Notes: generated by a model from the letters alone, not told the origin. DNA of 64,000 bases from Vibrio sp. RE86 (GCF_013114545.1 NZ_VTXI01000006.1:1-64000); one strand, 5' to 3'. Counted from the stretch's first letter, positions 26,891 through 36,934 are shown. Translations and numbers: made by a program.

Positions 26891-28094
26891 GTTCGAACTC
26901 TCCGGCTACAAGACGAGCAGACAATCGAGGTGCGCCTTGGAAGTAGCTAAACTCCGCTGAGTGAGTGACATCCCATAGCGTAAGGTCGGCATCAAAGCCC
27001 ACGCAAATCTTACCTCGCTCATGACCATGCCCTAAGGCTTGAGCGGCATTTGTCGTAACACCACGCAAGCACTCTTCGGGAGTTAGACCAAACAAAGTGC
27101 AACCCATATTCATCATCATAGTCAAATCTGCGAAAGGAGATGTCCCAGGGTTTAAATCCGTTGCAATCGCCATTGGCACATTGAGTTTACGCAATAGTTC
27201 GATAGGAGGAAGTTGCGTCTCTTTTAAGAAGTAGAATGCGCCCGGTAGGAGAGTGGCGACGGTGTTTGACTGTGCTAACGCCTTAACGCCATTTTCGTCC
27301 AAGAATTCAATATGATCCGCTGAAAGCCCGCCGTATTGTGCTGCTAGCGCTGTGCCGCCGAGATTAGAGAGTTGCTCGGTGTGCCCTTTGATTTTTAGGC
27401 CATGCTCGATGGCGGATTTAAATACACGTTCGGTCTGTTTTAGGTTGAACCCGATCGACTCACAGAATACATCCACGCTGGTCGCGAGCTTATCTTCGGC
27501 AACAAGGGGAATAATCTCATTACACACAAGGTCAATATACTTATCAGCCTGACCGGAATATTCAGGTGGTACTGCGTGAGCTGCGAGTAGGGTAGTGGAT
27601 ACTTTAATTTTTCGGTGAGCTTCCAACGCCTTTGCCGCGCGCAACATCTTGACTTCATCATCCAGTGTCAGGCCGTAACCCGATTTAACTTCAATCGAGG
27701 TGACACCCGAACGAATCAAACCGTCTAATCGAGGTAGTGCAAGCTCCGTTAACTGCTCAACGCTCGCTTGTCTTGTTGCACGTACCGTTGAAAGAATCCC
27801 GCCACCTTGCTTTGCAATCTCTTGGTAAGGCACGCCTTTTAAGCGCTTTTCGAACTCATCGGCTCGGCTGCCAGCAAACACTAGGTGAGTATGGCAATCG
27901 ATGAAGCCCGGAGTGAGAAGCTTACCTTGGCAATCAAACGAGTTGGTAGATTCGACAGGGTGTTGAGTGATTGATGCAATACGACCCTGTTTAATCACAA
28001 GGTTACATGGCGCCGTGGGTGTGTAGCCAGCTTCGCCACTTTCCATAGTAACTAAGCGCACATTGGTTAAAACTAAATCACTCGTTGAACTCAT
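26883..28094 (-). CDS. hutI: Imidazolonepropionase
   Basis: A 403-residue amidohydrolase-fold enzyme that hydrolyses imidazolonepropionate to formimidoylglutamate. The metal site begins [19 protein letters not shown]; the later motifs [18 protein letters not shown] and [11 protein letters not shown] are present. It is the first gene of the operon, preceded by a HutC-type operator, and overlaps hutG by 8 bases. Confidence 0.96.
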   Translation of the reverse strand: MSSTSDLVLTNVRLVTMESGEAGYTPTAPCNLVIKQGRIASITQHPVESTNSFDCQGKLLTPGFIDCHTHLVFAGSRADEFEKRLKGVPYQEIAKQGGGILSTVRATRQASVEQLTELALPRLDGLIRSGVTSIEVKSGYGLTLDDEVKMLRAAKALEAHRKIKVSTTLLAAHAVPPEYSGQADKYIDLVCNEIIPLVAEDKLATSVDVFCESIGFNLKQTERVFKSAIEHGLKIKGHTEQLSNLGGTALAAQYGGLSADHIEFLDENGVKALAQSNTVATLLPGAFYFLKETQLPPIELLRKLNVPMAIATDLNPGTSPFADLTMMMNMGCTLFGLTPEECLRGVTTNAAQALGHGHERGKICVGFDADLTLWDVTHSAEFSYFQGAPRLSARLVAGEFEHV

Positions 28095-28112
28095 CAGTAT
28101 GACTCTGTAGTA

Positions 28113-28127
28113 AATGTATATACAATT
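28113..28127. promoter_or_regulatory. HutC-type operator before hutI
   Basis: A perfect ten-base palindrome, TGTATATACA (28115-28124), lies 20-30 bases before the hutI start. It fits the known HutC-binding pattern (TTGTATATACAA type). HutC repression is released by urocanate in related bacteria. Confidence 0.68.
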
Positions 28128-28198
28128 ATTGGGTCATATTCATCGAGAGTTCAAGTGTGATGTTGCAAAAATGTGATCAGTAAAAAGTACGAAATTCT

Positions 28199-28912
28199 TT
28201 AATTTAGTAATACTTTAGAGCTTAATTTGTATCGAGTGCCAGGATGATAGAGTAATGCAGTGCTTACAAGCTTGTCCTTGCTCCAAGTTCTTCGGTTAAG
28301 TAACAAGCAAGGTTCGTTTATTCCAAGGCGCAGTGCCGAGCGTACAGACTCATCGGCGACGATCGCTTCAACGGTATGTTCAATCGCACTTAGTGGGCAA
28401 TTTTCTGAAAGGTACTGATTGGGCGTCATAACGGAAAAGTCTTGCTCTAGATAGTTAGGAGCATAAGAAGCATTGACCCAGCGAAGTTCTAGTTGAATTG
28501 GGGAACTGTCTTCGAAATGGATGATTTCACTGTAAAATACGCGACTGCCTAACATGACACCTAGCTTGGTGGCAACGGCATCGTCCGCAACCAAAGCGAC
28601 CTGCTTTAGCACTTTGTTGCTGTAGTCTTTGCCCCTTTGTTCTACCTCTTTTGCGATGTTACGAATATCAAGCAGTGGTGACTCCGCTTTATCGTCTGGA
28701 GCGCAAACAAATGTGCCAAGGCGAGGGCGTCTGACAAGCCTACCTTCAGAGACAAGATCTCTGATCGCTTTATTAACCGTCATGCGCGATACGCCGAATT
28801 GCTCAGTGAGTTCGAGTTCGGTCGTAATGCGGTGTCCAACTGGCCAATAGCCTTTATCAATCTGACTAGAGATAAACTGTTTTATCTGAAGATATAGCGG
28901 TGAGTTACTCAT
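28199..28912 (-). CDS. hutC: Histidine utilization repressor (GntR family)
   Basis: A 237-residue repressor with an N-terminal GntR winged helix (LTEQFGVSRMTVNKAIRDLV) and a C-terminal UTRA ligand domain (FSVMTPNQYLSENCPLSAIE region). The ligand is expected to be urocanate. An ATG at 28930 would add six residues but stands only eight bases from the candidate operator; ATG 28912 leaves room for a leader, so I prefer it. The gene is separate from hutI-H by 104 bases that carry the operon promoter. Confidence 0.92.
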   Translation of the reverse strand: MSNSPLYLQIKQFISSQIDKGYWPVGHRITTELELTEQFGVSRMTVNKAIRDLVSEGRLVRRPRLGTFVCAPDDKAESPLLDIRNIAKEVEQRGKDYSNKVLKQVALVADDAVATKLGVMLGSRVFYSEIIHFEDSSPIQLELRWVNASYAPNYLEQDFSVMTPNQYLSENCPLSAIEHTVEAIVADESVRSALRLGINEPCLLLNRRTWSKDKLVSTALLYHPGTRYKLSSKVLLN

Positions 28913-28937
28913 GACTTTCTTTGTTTGCATTTATGAC

Positions 28938-28959
28938 TATACAAATGGTTATACATTTG
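28938..28959. promoter_or_regulatory. Possible HutC operator before hutC
   Basis: TATACAAATG followed two bases later by TATACATTTG: a pair of TATACA half-sites about one helical turn apart just upstream of hutC. Suggests autoregulation; weaker than the site before hutI. Confidence 0.45.
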
Positions 28960-29102
28960 GTGAAGATTTGCAAGTTTATAGGGACTTTCGAGGCATGAAT
29001 CGGGGAATAGTCGCACGTTTCCACACTAAACCCTAAAAAGAGCTTGCTGATTCAAACCTATTACGTTAAATCATTGGATGTAAACAATTATAAGGATAAG
29101 TT

Positions 29103-29846
29103 ATGTTTGGAAAGTTGAAGGCTTCTTTAGGTATTGGCGCTGCGAAAGTCGATACGATTCTAGAAAGTATGTCCCTGTTTCAAGGTGAAGTTCTGAAAGG
29201 AACGGTTCACATTAAAGGCGGAGAGGTTGAACAGCAGATTGACGCTATTAACCTAAAGTTATGCACTGAAGTGAAAGTTGAGAGTGATGAAAGCACCAGT
29301 TACCAAGACTTTATTATCGGAAAACTTCAAGCAGTCCAGCCTTTTGTTATTCAACCAAATGAAACGAAGCAAGTGCCATTTGAATTCAAATTGGATGATG
29401 AAACCCCAGTAACAGCGTTGAATGCGCTCAAAAATCAGTGTCATGTTTGGGTTGAAACGACGTTGGATATCGATTTTGCCATCGATCCTAAAGATCGCGA
29501 TTTTGTCGAAGTTAAACCGCTCCCTGTTGTCGCTAAGGTACTGAATGCCGTTGAGCAAGCGGGTTTTGGAATGGTAAAAGCAGACGTTGAGAAAGGCTTC
29601 CTACGCGGGGGCAATTTCTCTTCGAAATCGGGTTGCTATCAAGAGATCGAATTCCGCAACAATGGTTTCATCAACAAAAAAGAGATTGAATTATCTTTCA
29701 TCCTAGACGGCGGTTTTGTCCACTGTTTAGCGGAAGTTGACCGCTCGTTGAGTATGCGCGGTGACCAATACATCTCTTTCTCACTAAGTCGTAATGCAAG
29801 TGATGCAGACATCACTGCCGCAGTGAATCAGATTCTTTCTGTGTAG
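29103..29846 (+). CDS. Spo0M-like (arrestin-fold) protein
   Basis: A 247-residue soluble protein of the sporulation-control Spo0M family. It opens MFGKLKASLGIGAAKVDT, followed by the beta-rich FQGEVLKGTVHIKGG and later WVETTLDIDFAIDPKDRDFV. In Bacillus the homologue affects sporulation; Vibrio does not sporulate, so the role here is unknown, perhaps membrane-trafficking-like as the arrestin fold suggests. A good AAGGATAAG ribosome-binding site precedes the ATG. Its 3' end overlaps the convergent DUF3187 gene by 35 bases. Confidence 0.9.
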   Translation: MFGKLKASLGIGAAKVDTILESMSLFQGEVLKGTVHIKGGEVEQQIDAINLKLCTEVKVESDESTSYQDFIIGKLQAVQPFVIQPNETKQVPFEFKLDDETPVTALNALKNQCHVWVETTLDIDFAIDPKDRDFVEVKPLPVVAKVLNAVEQAGFGMVKADVEKGFLRGGNFSSKSGCYQEIEFRNNGFINKKEIELSFILDGGFVHCLAEVDRSLSMRGDQYISFSLSRNASDADITAAVNQILSV

Positions 29847-30801
29847 CTCCAAAACGGTACCGAAACGCCACACCGAAGGCGATGTCGGTACTGTTATCTG
29901 CATTAAACATATTCTCTACTGCTGTTATCTCGACCGCACTGTTTTTCAAACGATAGCGATAGCCCAATGTAAACTCTGTCGAAGGATCCGAGAACTCGCC
30001 TCCGTCGTTAGTAACACCCTGATAAACCGCCAACTGACCAATAAAGGTGTGATTGACGAACCATTCATAACGATAACTGGTCGCCAAAGACCAAGTGCTA
30101 CTTCGATACGGCATTTTTTCAAAAACCGTTGGCGTATTACGGAAAGTGATCGCAGAAGTGACGTCTAGAGCGTGTTTTTGTTGGCGATAGCCATAGTTAA
30201 TTTGCAACGCTTGTTCGAAATCCGAAGAACTAAAAATGCCATGCTCTGTGTCGTTGTAATAGAGCGAGGCTCCTAGTGAAACACCGTGTTTTTGATGGTT
30301 AATCCACTGATACTGAGCGTAGCTTGTTATTGCGTGGCTGAGTGTTTCGCCGCGAAAATTTTCTATCTCAATGCCATAGTTCGGCATGTTGATGACAAAG
30401 CGATTGTTAGAGACATCTTTTCGACCATTTTGCTCCAAAGAAAAAAGATCATGAAAACCAATGGTGAGCCCATCCAGGTGGTTGTTTCCAGCATAGTTCC
30501 ATCGATAGTGGAGATCGATTTGCCATTTATCATTGAGCTGCCACTTTCCGCCTAGAGCGATTTGATTTTGATAGTAGTCGAGTTCGTACTCATCGGTTAC
30601 AGCCCAAATACTTGATACAGTACCGGAGATGAAAAGCTCGTATTCATCAGCAGGTAATGAAAAGCCTGAGCGAAGAAGAGGAGATAGGTTGTTAGTGTGA
30701 AACGGAGACTGCGTATAGCTTTGCACTGGGCCAAAGCCATCGCTAGCCAAAGATGAATTGAAAGCGAGTGAAGCTAGAAGTAAACCGTAATGAGCCCTCA
30801 T
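29812..30801 (-). CDS. DUF3187 outer-membrane protein
   Basis: A 329-residue protein with a signal peptide (to about residue 19) and alternating beta-strand pattern to the end, terminating in aromatic strands (FGVAFRYRFG). Segments such as FHTNNLSPLLRSGFSLPADE and YQNQIALGGKWQLNDKWQID fit DUF3187, a predicted outer-membrane barrel of unknown function. A strong ribosome-binding site (GGAGGT) is present. It overlaps the end of the spo0M-like gene. Confidence 0.86.
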   Translation of the reverse strand: MRAHYGLLLASLAFNSSLASDGFGPVQSYTQSPFHTNNLSPLLRSGFSLPADEYELFISGTVSSIWAVTDEYELDYYQNQIALGGKWQLNDKWQIDLHYRWNYAGNNHLDGLTIGFHDLFSLEQNGRKDVSNNRFVINMPNYGIEIENFRGETLSHAITSYAQYQWINHQKHGVSLGASLYYNDTEHGIFSSSDFEQALQINYGYRQQKHALDVTSAITFRNTPTVFEKMPYRSSTWSLATSYRYEWFVNHTFIGQLAVYQGVTNDGGEFSDPSTEFTLGYRYRLKNSAVEITAVENMFNADNSTDIAFGVAFRYRFGATQKESDSLRQ

Positions 30802-30865
30802 GATTGACCTCCAACGTTTAAACTAGTCTCTTGATAAAAATATAGTTTAAAAGTTAGAGGCTTAC

Positions 30866-30901
30866 CGAAAAAAACGGCCAACCGAAAAGCGGTTAGCCGT
30901 T
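30866..30901 (-). terminator. Terminator of relV
   Basis: AACGGCTAACCG, loop, CGGTTGGCCGTT on the minus strand (11 of 12 pairs) followed by a long T-run. Confidence 0.92.
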
Positions 30902-30909
30902 AATGTGTT

Positions 30910-31683
30910 TTAAGCCGCACTTAAGTGCGTGGTGATGTATGGTTGCCATGCGTTTTGATAGAGCTCTTTTGACTCTCTGCGCATGGTGCGAATCTGAGCG
31001 ACTTCTAAATCATTGAACTCCCGAGATTCCATTGCTGCTGTGCGTTCAATCTTCTGAATTTTTTCATACAGCGCGTGCTCAGGGCCACTTTTTACGTCAG
31101 CGATTGCTTTCAAGTGGAGCTGTACTTCCGCCACTAGGTTTGTTTTTGGTAATTGAACTAACAGATTAAGATCGCGGTAACCAGATTCGCCCGGTTTCTT
31201 AAAGCGGTTCTTCACTTTAACGACTGTCGTTTCGCGGTTTAGCACTTCATACGCTGACATCAAGCCTTCAATATCATCAGCAACGATTGTCGCGCGAGCT
31301 AGGTCGGTAATGCGATCGGTTTTTCCATCAAGTTCGTAGGCAATTTTCTCTTTGGCACGTTCAGAGGATTTAACGCCAGCGAAGTAAGCGTCAGTTGAGG
31401 TCAATAGCGCAGTACTTTTACAGATGGTTTCCAATTCAGCTTGTGCTTGGTGAGCTTTGCTGTAAAGAACATCGAAGTCAGAATACGGTTGAGTTGGGAA
31501 AGTCGACATTGATTTAATGCCGTAAAGGCCACTCAGGTTGTGTTTGAATGCTTTGGAGCACACTTCGTTCTGATTAGTAGAACGGCTCTCGTCGTTACCT
31601 GGTGCTGGTGGAATAGCGGCAAATGCAGGGGCACGGCTGAGCATTAAAAGCATCAGGGCCGTAGTTCGCAAAAATAGGCTCAT
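30910..31683 (-). CDS. relV: Small alarmone synthetase RelV
   Basis: A 257-residue protein with a RelA/SpoT synthetase-type domain at about residues 60-215: DRITDLARATIVADDIEGL, GYRDLNLLVQLP and LVAEVQLHLKAI match the G-loop and EIQIR-type motifs of (p)ppGpp synthetases. No HD hydrolase, TGS or ACT domain. V. cholerae RelV is the described small synthetase of Vibrio, and the neighbourhood (DUF3187 on one side, tpm and purT on the other) fits. The first 22 residues (MSLFLRTTALMLLMLSRAPA) read as a signal peptide, which is odd for an enzyme that needs cytosolic ATP and GDP. Strong ribosome-binding site AAGGAGAG. Confidence 0.9.
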   Translation of the reverse strand: MSLFLRTTALMLLMLSRAPAFAAIPPAPGNDESRSTNQNEVCSKAFKHNLSGLYGIKSMSTFPTQPYSDFDVLYSKAHQAQAELETICKSTALLTSTDAYFAGVKSSERAKEKIAYELDGKTDRITDLARATIVADDIEGLMSAYEVLNRETTVVKVKNRFKKPGESGYRDLNLLVQLPKTNLVAEVQLHLKAIADVKSGPEHALYEKIQKIERTAAMESREFNDLEVAQIRTMRRESKELYQNAWQPYITTHLSAA

Positions 31684-32019
31684 TCACTCTCCTTAGATGT
31701 GTAGGGCTTAGCTAAAAAGGTGTCGAAAAAAGATTCAATCACTAACGCTACTCATCTCTAATAACTAAATGGGGGTGTTTTTTGCAATTCCAATTGCCAA
31801 TTTCTGGCTCTTCATAAAATTGAGAAGTGCCTCTCAAATCCCTCTATACCTGTTAGAGCCTTGCCCATCACCAAGGTTCATTCTTAATATGTAACCAAGT
31901 ATAACCATCTAAAATGAACCTAATCTGAATAGAATGTTAAGAGGCCAAAATTGGGGATACCAACTCCAAAGTGTTTGCTATAGGCTATGCGTAATATAAG
32001 TCAGCTATTGAGAATAATA
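31684..32019. other. Divergent spacer relV / tpm
   Basis: A 336-base AT-rich region with the promoters of both genes. It contains a nine-base inverted repeat, AGGTTCATT (31874-31882) and AATGAACCT (31913-31921), separated by 30 bases. No gene or named operator recognised. Confidence 0.5.
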
Positions 32020-32670
32020 ATGAGAGATCCTGAATTTTGGCATGGCAAATGGGCCGCAAATCAGATTGGTTTTCACCTAGAGGATGTGAATCCACTACTT
32101 ATTGAATATTGGAAGCACACTAAACCAAATCATGAAGACAAAGTGTTTGTCCCTCTGTGTGGTAAATCTGAAGACTTGGTTTGGCTTGCGACTAAACATG
32201 CTGATGTACAAGGGGTGGAGCTGAGCAATATTGCTGTTCGTGCTTTCTTTGCTGAACATTTTTACACGCCAATGGTAATGCCAGTTAATGGTCAGCATGA
32301 GCTGTTTCAGTTTGATGAGCTCTCCATCTATACTGGGGACTTCTTTACGGCTCCTGTTCAACCTGTAGACATCGTTTATGACCGTGCTTCTTTGGTTGCG
32401 CTTCCTCAAGAGATGCGTGTGGAGTATGTGCAAAAGATCAAATCACTGCTCAAGCCAGGTGCGCGAATTTTGTTGGTTAGTCTGGATTACATTCAAGAAG
32501 AGATGGCAGGCCCTCCGTTCTCTGTCGCAGAGCTAGAGATTCGTTCATTGTTTGAAGAGTTCAAGGTGACGAAGCTGTATCGTGACGAAGCAGGTGACGA
32601 TCACCCCAAAATTGCGAAGAAAGGTTTGTCTCGGTTTGCTGAAGAAGTCTATTTGATTGAGATTGAATAG
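32020..32670 (+). CDS. tpm: Thiopurine S-methyltransferase
   Basis: A 216-residue S-adenosylmethionine-dependent methyltransferase. The start [20 protein letters not shown] is nearly the family consensus and places the start at ATG 32020 rather than the ATG at 31987. The remaining marks are [20 protein letters not shown] (SAM loop) and [14 protein letters not shown]. Bacterial members methylate thiopurines and some selenium or tellurium compounds. Single gene, closed by a hairpin terminator. Confidence 0.94.
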   Translation: MRDPEFWHGKWAANQIGFHLEDVNPLLIEYWKHTKPNHEDKVFVPLCGKSEDLVWLATKHADVQGVELSNIAVRAFFAEHFYTPMVMPVNGQHELFQFDELSIYTGDFFTAPVQPVDIVYDRASLVALPQEMRVEYVQKIKSLLKPGARILLVSLDYIQEEMAGPPFSVAELEIRSLFEEFKVTKLYRDEAGDDHPKIAKKGLSRFAEEVYLIEIE

Positions 32671-32687
32671 AGATTACATTCTTGCTT

Positions 32688-32728
32688 AAAAACGAAAGGC
32701 TTGGTCATTAACCAAGCCTTTCGAGTTT
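32688..32728. terminator. Terminator between tpm and purT
   Basis: CGAAAGGCTTGGT, loop CATTA and its perfect 13-base complement, with A5 on one side and a weak T-run on the other. Can end both convergent genes, best in the purT direction. Confidence 0.9.
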
Positions 32729-32743
32729 TGAAAACAAGATAAA

Positions 32744-33919
32744 TTAGTAAATCACTTTTACTTTACTTGCGCTTGCCACCGCATCTTCAATCGATTGTTC
32801 AATCGTCTCACGGCGCGTAATTGCAACACCTAGGCGGCGGCGACCGTCAATATCAGGTTTACCAAATAGACGGACTTGAGTCTGAGGAGCAGCCAGTGCT
32901 TCTGTTAATCCATCGAATCGAATGTTTTGCGAAGTCCCTTGTCCAAGCACGACTGCCGAAGCTGCAGGGCCGTATTGTGTAATGCTAGAAATCGGCATGC
33001 CAGTAAATGCTCGAACATGAAGTGCGAACTCTGAGCTATCTTGAGACATTAATGTGACTAAGCCAGTGTCGTGTGGGCGAGGAGAAACCTCATTGAAGAT
33101 AACCGTATCGCCTTTAATAAACAACTCCACGCCGAAGATACCGTAGCCGCCCAGTGCGTTAACAACTTTACCTGCCGCATTTTGCGCGGCTTCTAACGCT
33201 TTGTCTGACATTGCTTGCGGCTGCCAAGACTCGCGGTAATCACCATCTTCTTGACGGTGACCAATTGGTGCGCAGAAGTGGGTGCCATCAACAGCGCGTA
33301 CCGTCAGCAGTGTAATTTCGTAATCAAAGTCGATGAAGCCTTCTACGATGACTCGCCCCGCGCCAGTACGGCCACCTTCTTGAGCGTAGTTCCATGCTTT
33401 TTCAACGTCTTCTGCGGTCTTAATAACACTCTGACCTTTACCAGAAGAACTCATTACGGGTTTACACACGCAAGGAATACCAACTGCTTCGATCGCTGCA
33501 GTGAAGTCTTCGTATGTGTCCGCAAAACGGTAAGGTGAGGTTGTGAGGTTTAGCTCTTCAGCTGCAAGACGACGGATACCTTCGCGGTTCATCGTCAGTT
33601 TCGTTGCCTTTGCTGTTGGTACAACGTTTAAGCCGTTAGCTTCAAGTTCAACCAGTGTATCCGTTGCAATGGCTTCAATTTCAGGCACAACGTAATCAGG
33701 TTGCTCTTTGTCGATGATGGCTTTTAGCGCGTCGCCATCCAGCATATCTAGGGTATAACTACGATGAGCAACTTGCATTGCAGGGGCATTTTCATAGCGG
33801 TCACAAGCGATCACTTCTAACCCTAAACGTTGACACTCAATCGCGACTTCTTTACCGAGTTCTCCCGAACCAAGTAGAAGAACACGAGTTGCATTTTTAG
33901 CCGTTGCTGTACCGAACAT
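32744..33919 (-). CDS. purT: Phosphoribosylglycinamide formyltransferase 2 (formate-dependent)
   Basis: A 391-residue ATP-grasp ligase that makes formyl-GAR from GAR, formate and ATP in purine synthesis. Visible marks: [20 protein letters not shown] (N-terminal domain), [17 protein letters not shown] (ATP-grasp glycine loop) and [20 protein letters not shown] (metal-binding Glu and Asn). A PurR box lies 64 bases upstream of the start. Confidence 0.97.
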   Translation of the reverse strand: MFGTATAKNATRVLLLGSGELGKEVAIECQRLGLEVIACDRYENAPAMQVAHRSYTLDMLDGDALKAIIDKEQPDYVVPEIEAIATDTLVELEANGLNVVPTAKATKLTMNREGIRRLAAEELNLTTSPYRFADTYEDFTAAIEAVGIPCVCKPVMSSSGKGQSVIKTAEDVEKAWNYAQEGGRTGAGRVIVEGFIDFDYEITLLTVRAVDGTHFCAPIGHRQEDGDYRESWQPQAMSDKALEAAQNAAGKVVNALGGYGIFGVELFIKGDTVIFNEVSPRPHDTGLVTLMSQDSSEFALHVRAFTGMPISSITQYGPAASAVVLGQGTSQNIRFDGLTEALAAPQTQVRLFGKPDIDGRRRLGVAITRRETIEQSIEDAVASASKVKVIY

Positions 33920-33982
33920 AATTAACCTTAACGATAAAGAGGATAAGTCATTTGAAGGGCATGATACTGATTACAACGCAAA

Positions 33983-33998
33983 AAGCAAACGTTTGCGC
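33983..33998. promoter_or_regulatory. PurR operator upstream of purT
   Basis: AAGCAAACGTTTGCGC contains the perfect palindrome GCAAACGTTTGC, the core of the PurR consensus. The same core appears before purC in this window. Confidence 0.9.
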
Positions 33999-34214
33999 AC
34001 CTTGGTTAGGGACTTTTAATCATTGAGACGTTGCTCGAAGGAATCAGCAAAACTTGTCGAAGATCTATGGACTGAAGCGATGTATCTCTCAACTTTAGGA
34101 TTAATTGTTACTTGATGATGACCTTATTGCGTATTCAATCAAGTAAATCTGTTCGTTTCTCGCTATAATTTGTATCAATCTAGTCACTCTATATATTCGC
34201 ATTGGCTCTCTTTC

Positions 34215-35423
34215 ATGCAGTACGATCCAAAGAACTCTATAAAAATTCCTATAAATACGTTGACGATCGGCATGTTTGTTACTGCCATCGAGGACAGCAA
34301 ACGTGTCAATCTTGCTCATGCTGGGCGAGTAAGCTCAAACAATGCGATCAATCAGCTGACCAAAAGTGGAGTGAAGTTCGCTTGGGTTGATAAAGATCTC
34401 TCTGCAAAAGGCAGTGTGTTTAAGCCCGTTGAAGACAAAGAGCCAGAGCCGGAAAAAAAGCATGAGTCTCTATCGCCTCTAAAACGAAAGAAGGTCAGTC
34501 GTTTCTCTCAACAGAAGAAAGCCCAGAAGATCATTCGAGACGCAAAGGGATTAGCGCAAAAAATCCTTTCTCAAACCTTTGATGGCAAACCAATTGAAGT
34601 CGATCAGCTTGATGATTTTGCGGACGATTTAATTGAGTCGGTTTTACTCGATTCTGATGCACTTCACTGTGTGTCTGCGCTGCGCAGTAAAGACGAATAT
34701 TTACTTGAGCACTCTGTCAATGTAGCCACTTTATTGGTGACATTTGGTAAGCATTTAGAAATGCCTAAAGAATCGCTAAAACAGATGGCGATTGGTGGCA
34801 TTATCCACGATGTCGGAAAGATCAAAGTCGATGACAAGGTTCTTCATAAGCCTGCTCGTTTAACTGCTGAAGAGTTTGAGCACATGAAGATGCACCAAGT
34901 GTATGCCGATGAAATCATCATGAAGGTAGCCGGCTTAAGCGATGTGAGTCGAGATGTTTGCTTGATGCATCATGAAAAGCTTGATGGAACAGGTTATCCA
35001 AAAGGCCTTGCTGCTGATGAGATTCCGATTCATGGCCGAATGAGTTGTATCGTTGATATTTACGATGCGTTGACGGCGGATCGTTGTTACAAACAGGGGA
35101 TGAGTCCAGCCGAAGCGTTTAAGATACTGCTGAGTTTGACACCAAATCATCTCGACAAAGAATTGGTTTACAAGTTTATTAACTGTATTGGTGTTTTTCC
35201 GGTTGGTGCGCTTGTTGAATTAAGTGATGGAAGAGTGGGCATCGTCTGGACATCAAATCAGAGCGATCCATTGAAACCTGAGGTTAAATGTTTTTATTCG
35301 CAGAAACATCAACGCTTTATTGATGTGAGTTTCGTGAATTTGAAATCGTCTCGAGTCACTATCAAAAAAGCATTAGCGCCAAGCCAACTTAAAATAGATG
35401 TTGCTCCATTTTTTGAGGCTTGA
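34215..35423 (+). CDS. HD-GYP domain c-di-GMP phosphodiesterase (DUF3391)
   Basis: A 402-residue cytosolic protein: an N-terminal DUF3391 region (about residues 1-120, opening MQYDPKNSIKIPINTLTIGM), a basic linker, then an HD-GYP domain (about 130-330) with HDVGKI and HHEKLDGTGYP intact, followed by a C-terminal beta tail. HD-GYP proteins hydrolyse c-di-GMP to pGpG or GMP. No receiver domain. The start is ATG 34215; an in-frame TTG at 34170 would add 15 residues but has no better ribosome-binding site. Confidence 0.92.
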   Translation: MQYDPKNSIKIPINTLTIGMFVTAIEDSKRVNLAHAGRVSSNNAINQLTKSGVKFAWVDKDLSAKGSVFKPVEDKEPEPEKKHESLSPLKRKKVSRFSQQKKAQKIIRDAKGLAQKILSQTFDGKPIEVDQLDDFADDLIESVLLDSDALHCVSALRSKDEYLLEHSVNVATLLVTFGKHLEMPKESLKQMAIGGIIHDVGKIKVDDKVLHKPARLTAEEFEHMKMHQVYADEIIMKVAGLSDVSRDVCLMHHEKLDGTGYPKGLAADEIPIHGRMSCIVDIYDALTADRCYKQGMSPAEAFKILLSLTPNHLDKELVYKFINCIGVFPVGALVELSDGRVGIVWTSNQSDPLKPEVKCFYSQKHQRFIDVSFVNLKSSRVTIKKALAPSQLKIDVAPFFEA

Positions 35424-35443
35424 GCCAATACATAACAGATATT

Positions 35444-35476
35444 AAAAAAGCCCCTGATTGATATCAGGGGCTTTTT
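35444..35476. terminator. Bidirectional terminator HD-GYP / yfaE
   Basis: AAAAAGCCCCTGAT, loop TGAT and its perfect complement ending TTTTT. It serves the HD-GYP gene (plus) and yfaE (minus). Confidence 0.93.
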
Positions 35477-35499
35477 GGTTTCTGGTTGAGACTGAAGTT

Positions 35500-35778
35500 T
35501 TAAGCGCGCTTCTCTTTGAGAGAGTAATTCACCCCTTCAATCTCGATATCAGTTTTTGCCTTACTAATGCAGGGCAGGATCTCTTGATCTTGTGTATAGG
35601 CCATTGCAAAACCAACGTACTCAACTTCTCCTGATACGAGTTTGCAGCGACATGCACCACAGTGACCATCTCGGCAATGGTATTCAGGCTCCAATCCAGC
35701 GTTCTCCAATGTCTCCAAAATAGTATTGGATGGATGCGATTCGATTGGCGTTAGTCCACTGATTTTAATGCTAGGCAT
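35500..35778 (-). CDS. yfaE: 2Fe-2S ferredoxin for NrdB cofactor maintenance
   Basis: A 92-residue plant-type ferredoxin with the cluster ligands CRDGHCGACRC and a distal LPCISKA. In E. coli YfaE reduces and maintains the diferric-tyrosyl radical of NrdB. It starts three bases after the nrdB stop, third gene of nrdA-nrdB-yfaE. Confidence 0.94.
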   Translation of the reverse strand: MPSIKISGLTPIESHPSNTILETLENAGLEPEYHCRDGHCGACRCKLVSGEVEYVGFAMAYTQDQEILPCISKAKTDIEIEGVNYSLKEKRA

Positions 35779-35780
35779 AA

Positions 35781-36914
35781 TTAAAGTTCAAAGTCCTTGA
35801 AGTCGTCTGCACGTACGTCGCTGTCGATTTGACCAACAAGGTACGATGAAATTTCCGCTTCCTGTGGGGCAACCTGAACGTTATCTGATGATAACCAAGC
35901 ATTGATCCAAGGAATTGGGTTTGACGTCGCTTCTGGGTAAGCTGCGCTTAGGCCAACAGCCTGCATACGGATGTTGGTGATGTATTCAACGTATTGGCAA
36001 AGAATGTCTTTGTTTAGACCGATCATCGAGCCATCTTTGAATAGGTACTCTGCCCACTCTTTTTCTTGCTCTGCTGCTTCTTTGAATAGGTCGAAACACT
36101 CTTGCTTACATTCTTCAGCAATCTGCATGAATGAGAAGTCGTCTTGGCCGTTACGAAGCAGGTTAATCATGTGCTGTGTACCAGTCAGGTGCAGAGCTTC
36201 ATCACGAGCGATCAGCTTAATAATCTTCGCGTTACCTTCCATCAGTTCACGTTCAGCAAAAGCAAATGAACATGCGAAACTTACGTAGAAGCGGATTGCC
36301 TCTAGTGCGTTAACAGACATTAGACACACGTAAAGTTTCTTCTTCAGATCGTGAAGTTTAATGATCTTCTCTTCACCGTTGATGACGTGTGTGCCTTCGC
36401 CGTAACGATGGTAATCGTTCGTTAACTCAATAAGGTCATCGTAGTAACCAGAAATATCTTTAGCACGTTTTAAGATGTGCTCATTTTCTACGATGTCATC
36501 AAACACTAGGCCTGGATCGTTCACGATGTTACGAATAATGTGCGTGTAAGAACGTGAGTGAATTGTTTCAGAGAAAGACCAAGTCTCAATCCAAGTTTCT
36601 ACTTCAGGAAGAGAAACAAGAGGCAGTAGAGCAACGTTCGGGCTACGACCTTGGATAGAATCAAGCAGTGTTTGGTATTTTAGGTTAGAGATGAAAATGT
36701 GCTTTTCATGATCTGGTAGCTTGTTGTAGTCGATACGGTCGCTAGATACGTCTACTTCTTCTGGACGCCAGAAGAAAGACAGTTGTTTTTCGATAAGCTT
36801 TTCGAAAATTTCAAATTTTTGTTGGTCGTAACGAGCAACGTTTACCGATTGACCTAGGAACATTGGTTCTTTTAGTTGGTCATTCTTATTTCGGTTAAAA
36901 GTACTGTAAGCCAT
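35781..36914 (-). CDS. nrdB: Ribonucleotide reductase class Ia, beta subunit
   Basis: A 377-residue di-iron protein that carries the tyrosyl radical. Iron-site segments are [31 protein letters not shown] and [14 protein letters not shown]; the C-terminus [14 protein letters not shown] is the tail that binds NrdA. It begins 83 bases after the nrdA stop, behind an intercistronic hairpin, with a GAGG ribosome-binding site. Confidence 0.97.
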   Translation of the reverse strand: MAYSTFNRNKNDQLKEPMFLGQSVNVARYDQQKFEIFEKLIEKQLSFFWRPEEVDVSSDRIDYNKLPDHEKHIFISNLKYQTLLDSIQGRSPNVALLPLVSLPEVETWIETWSFSETIHSRSYTHIIRNIVNDPGLVFDDIVENEHILKRAKDISGYYDDLIELTNDYHRYGEGTHVINGEEKIIKLHDLKKKLYVCLMSVNALEAIRFYVSFACSFAFAERELMEGNAKIIKLIARDEALHLTGTQHMINLLRNGQDDFSFMQIAEECKQECFDLFKEAAEQEKEWAEYLFKDGSMIGLNKDILCQYVEYITNIRMQAVGLSAAYPEATSNPIPWINAWLSSDNVQVAPQEAEISSYLVGQIDSDVRADDFKDFEL

Positions 36915-36934
36915 GATGCCTCAATTCCTTTTAT

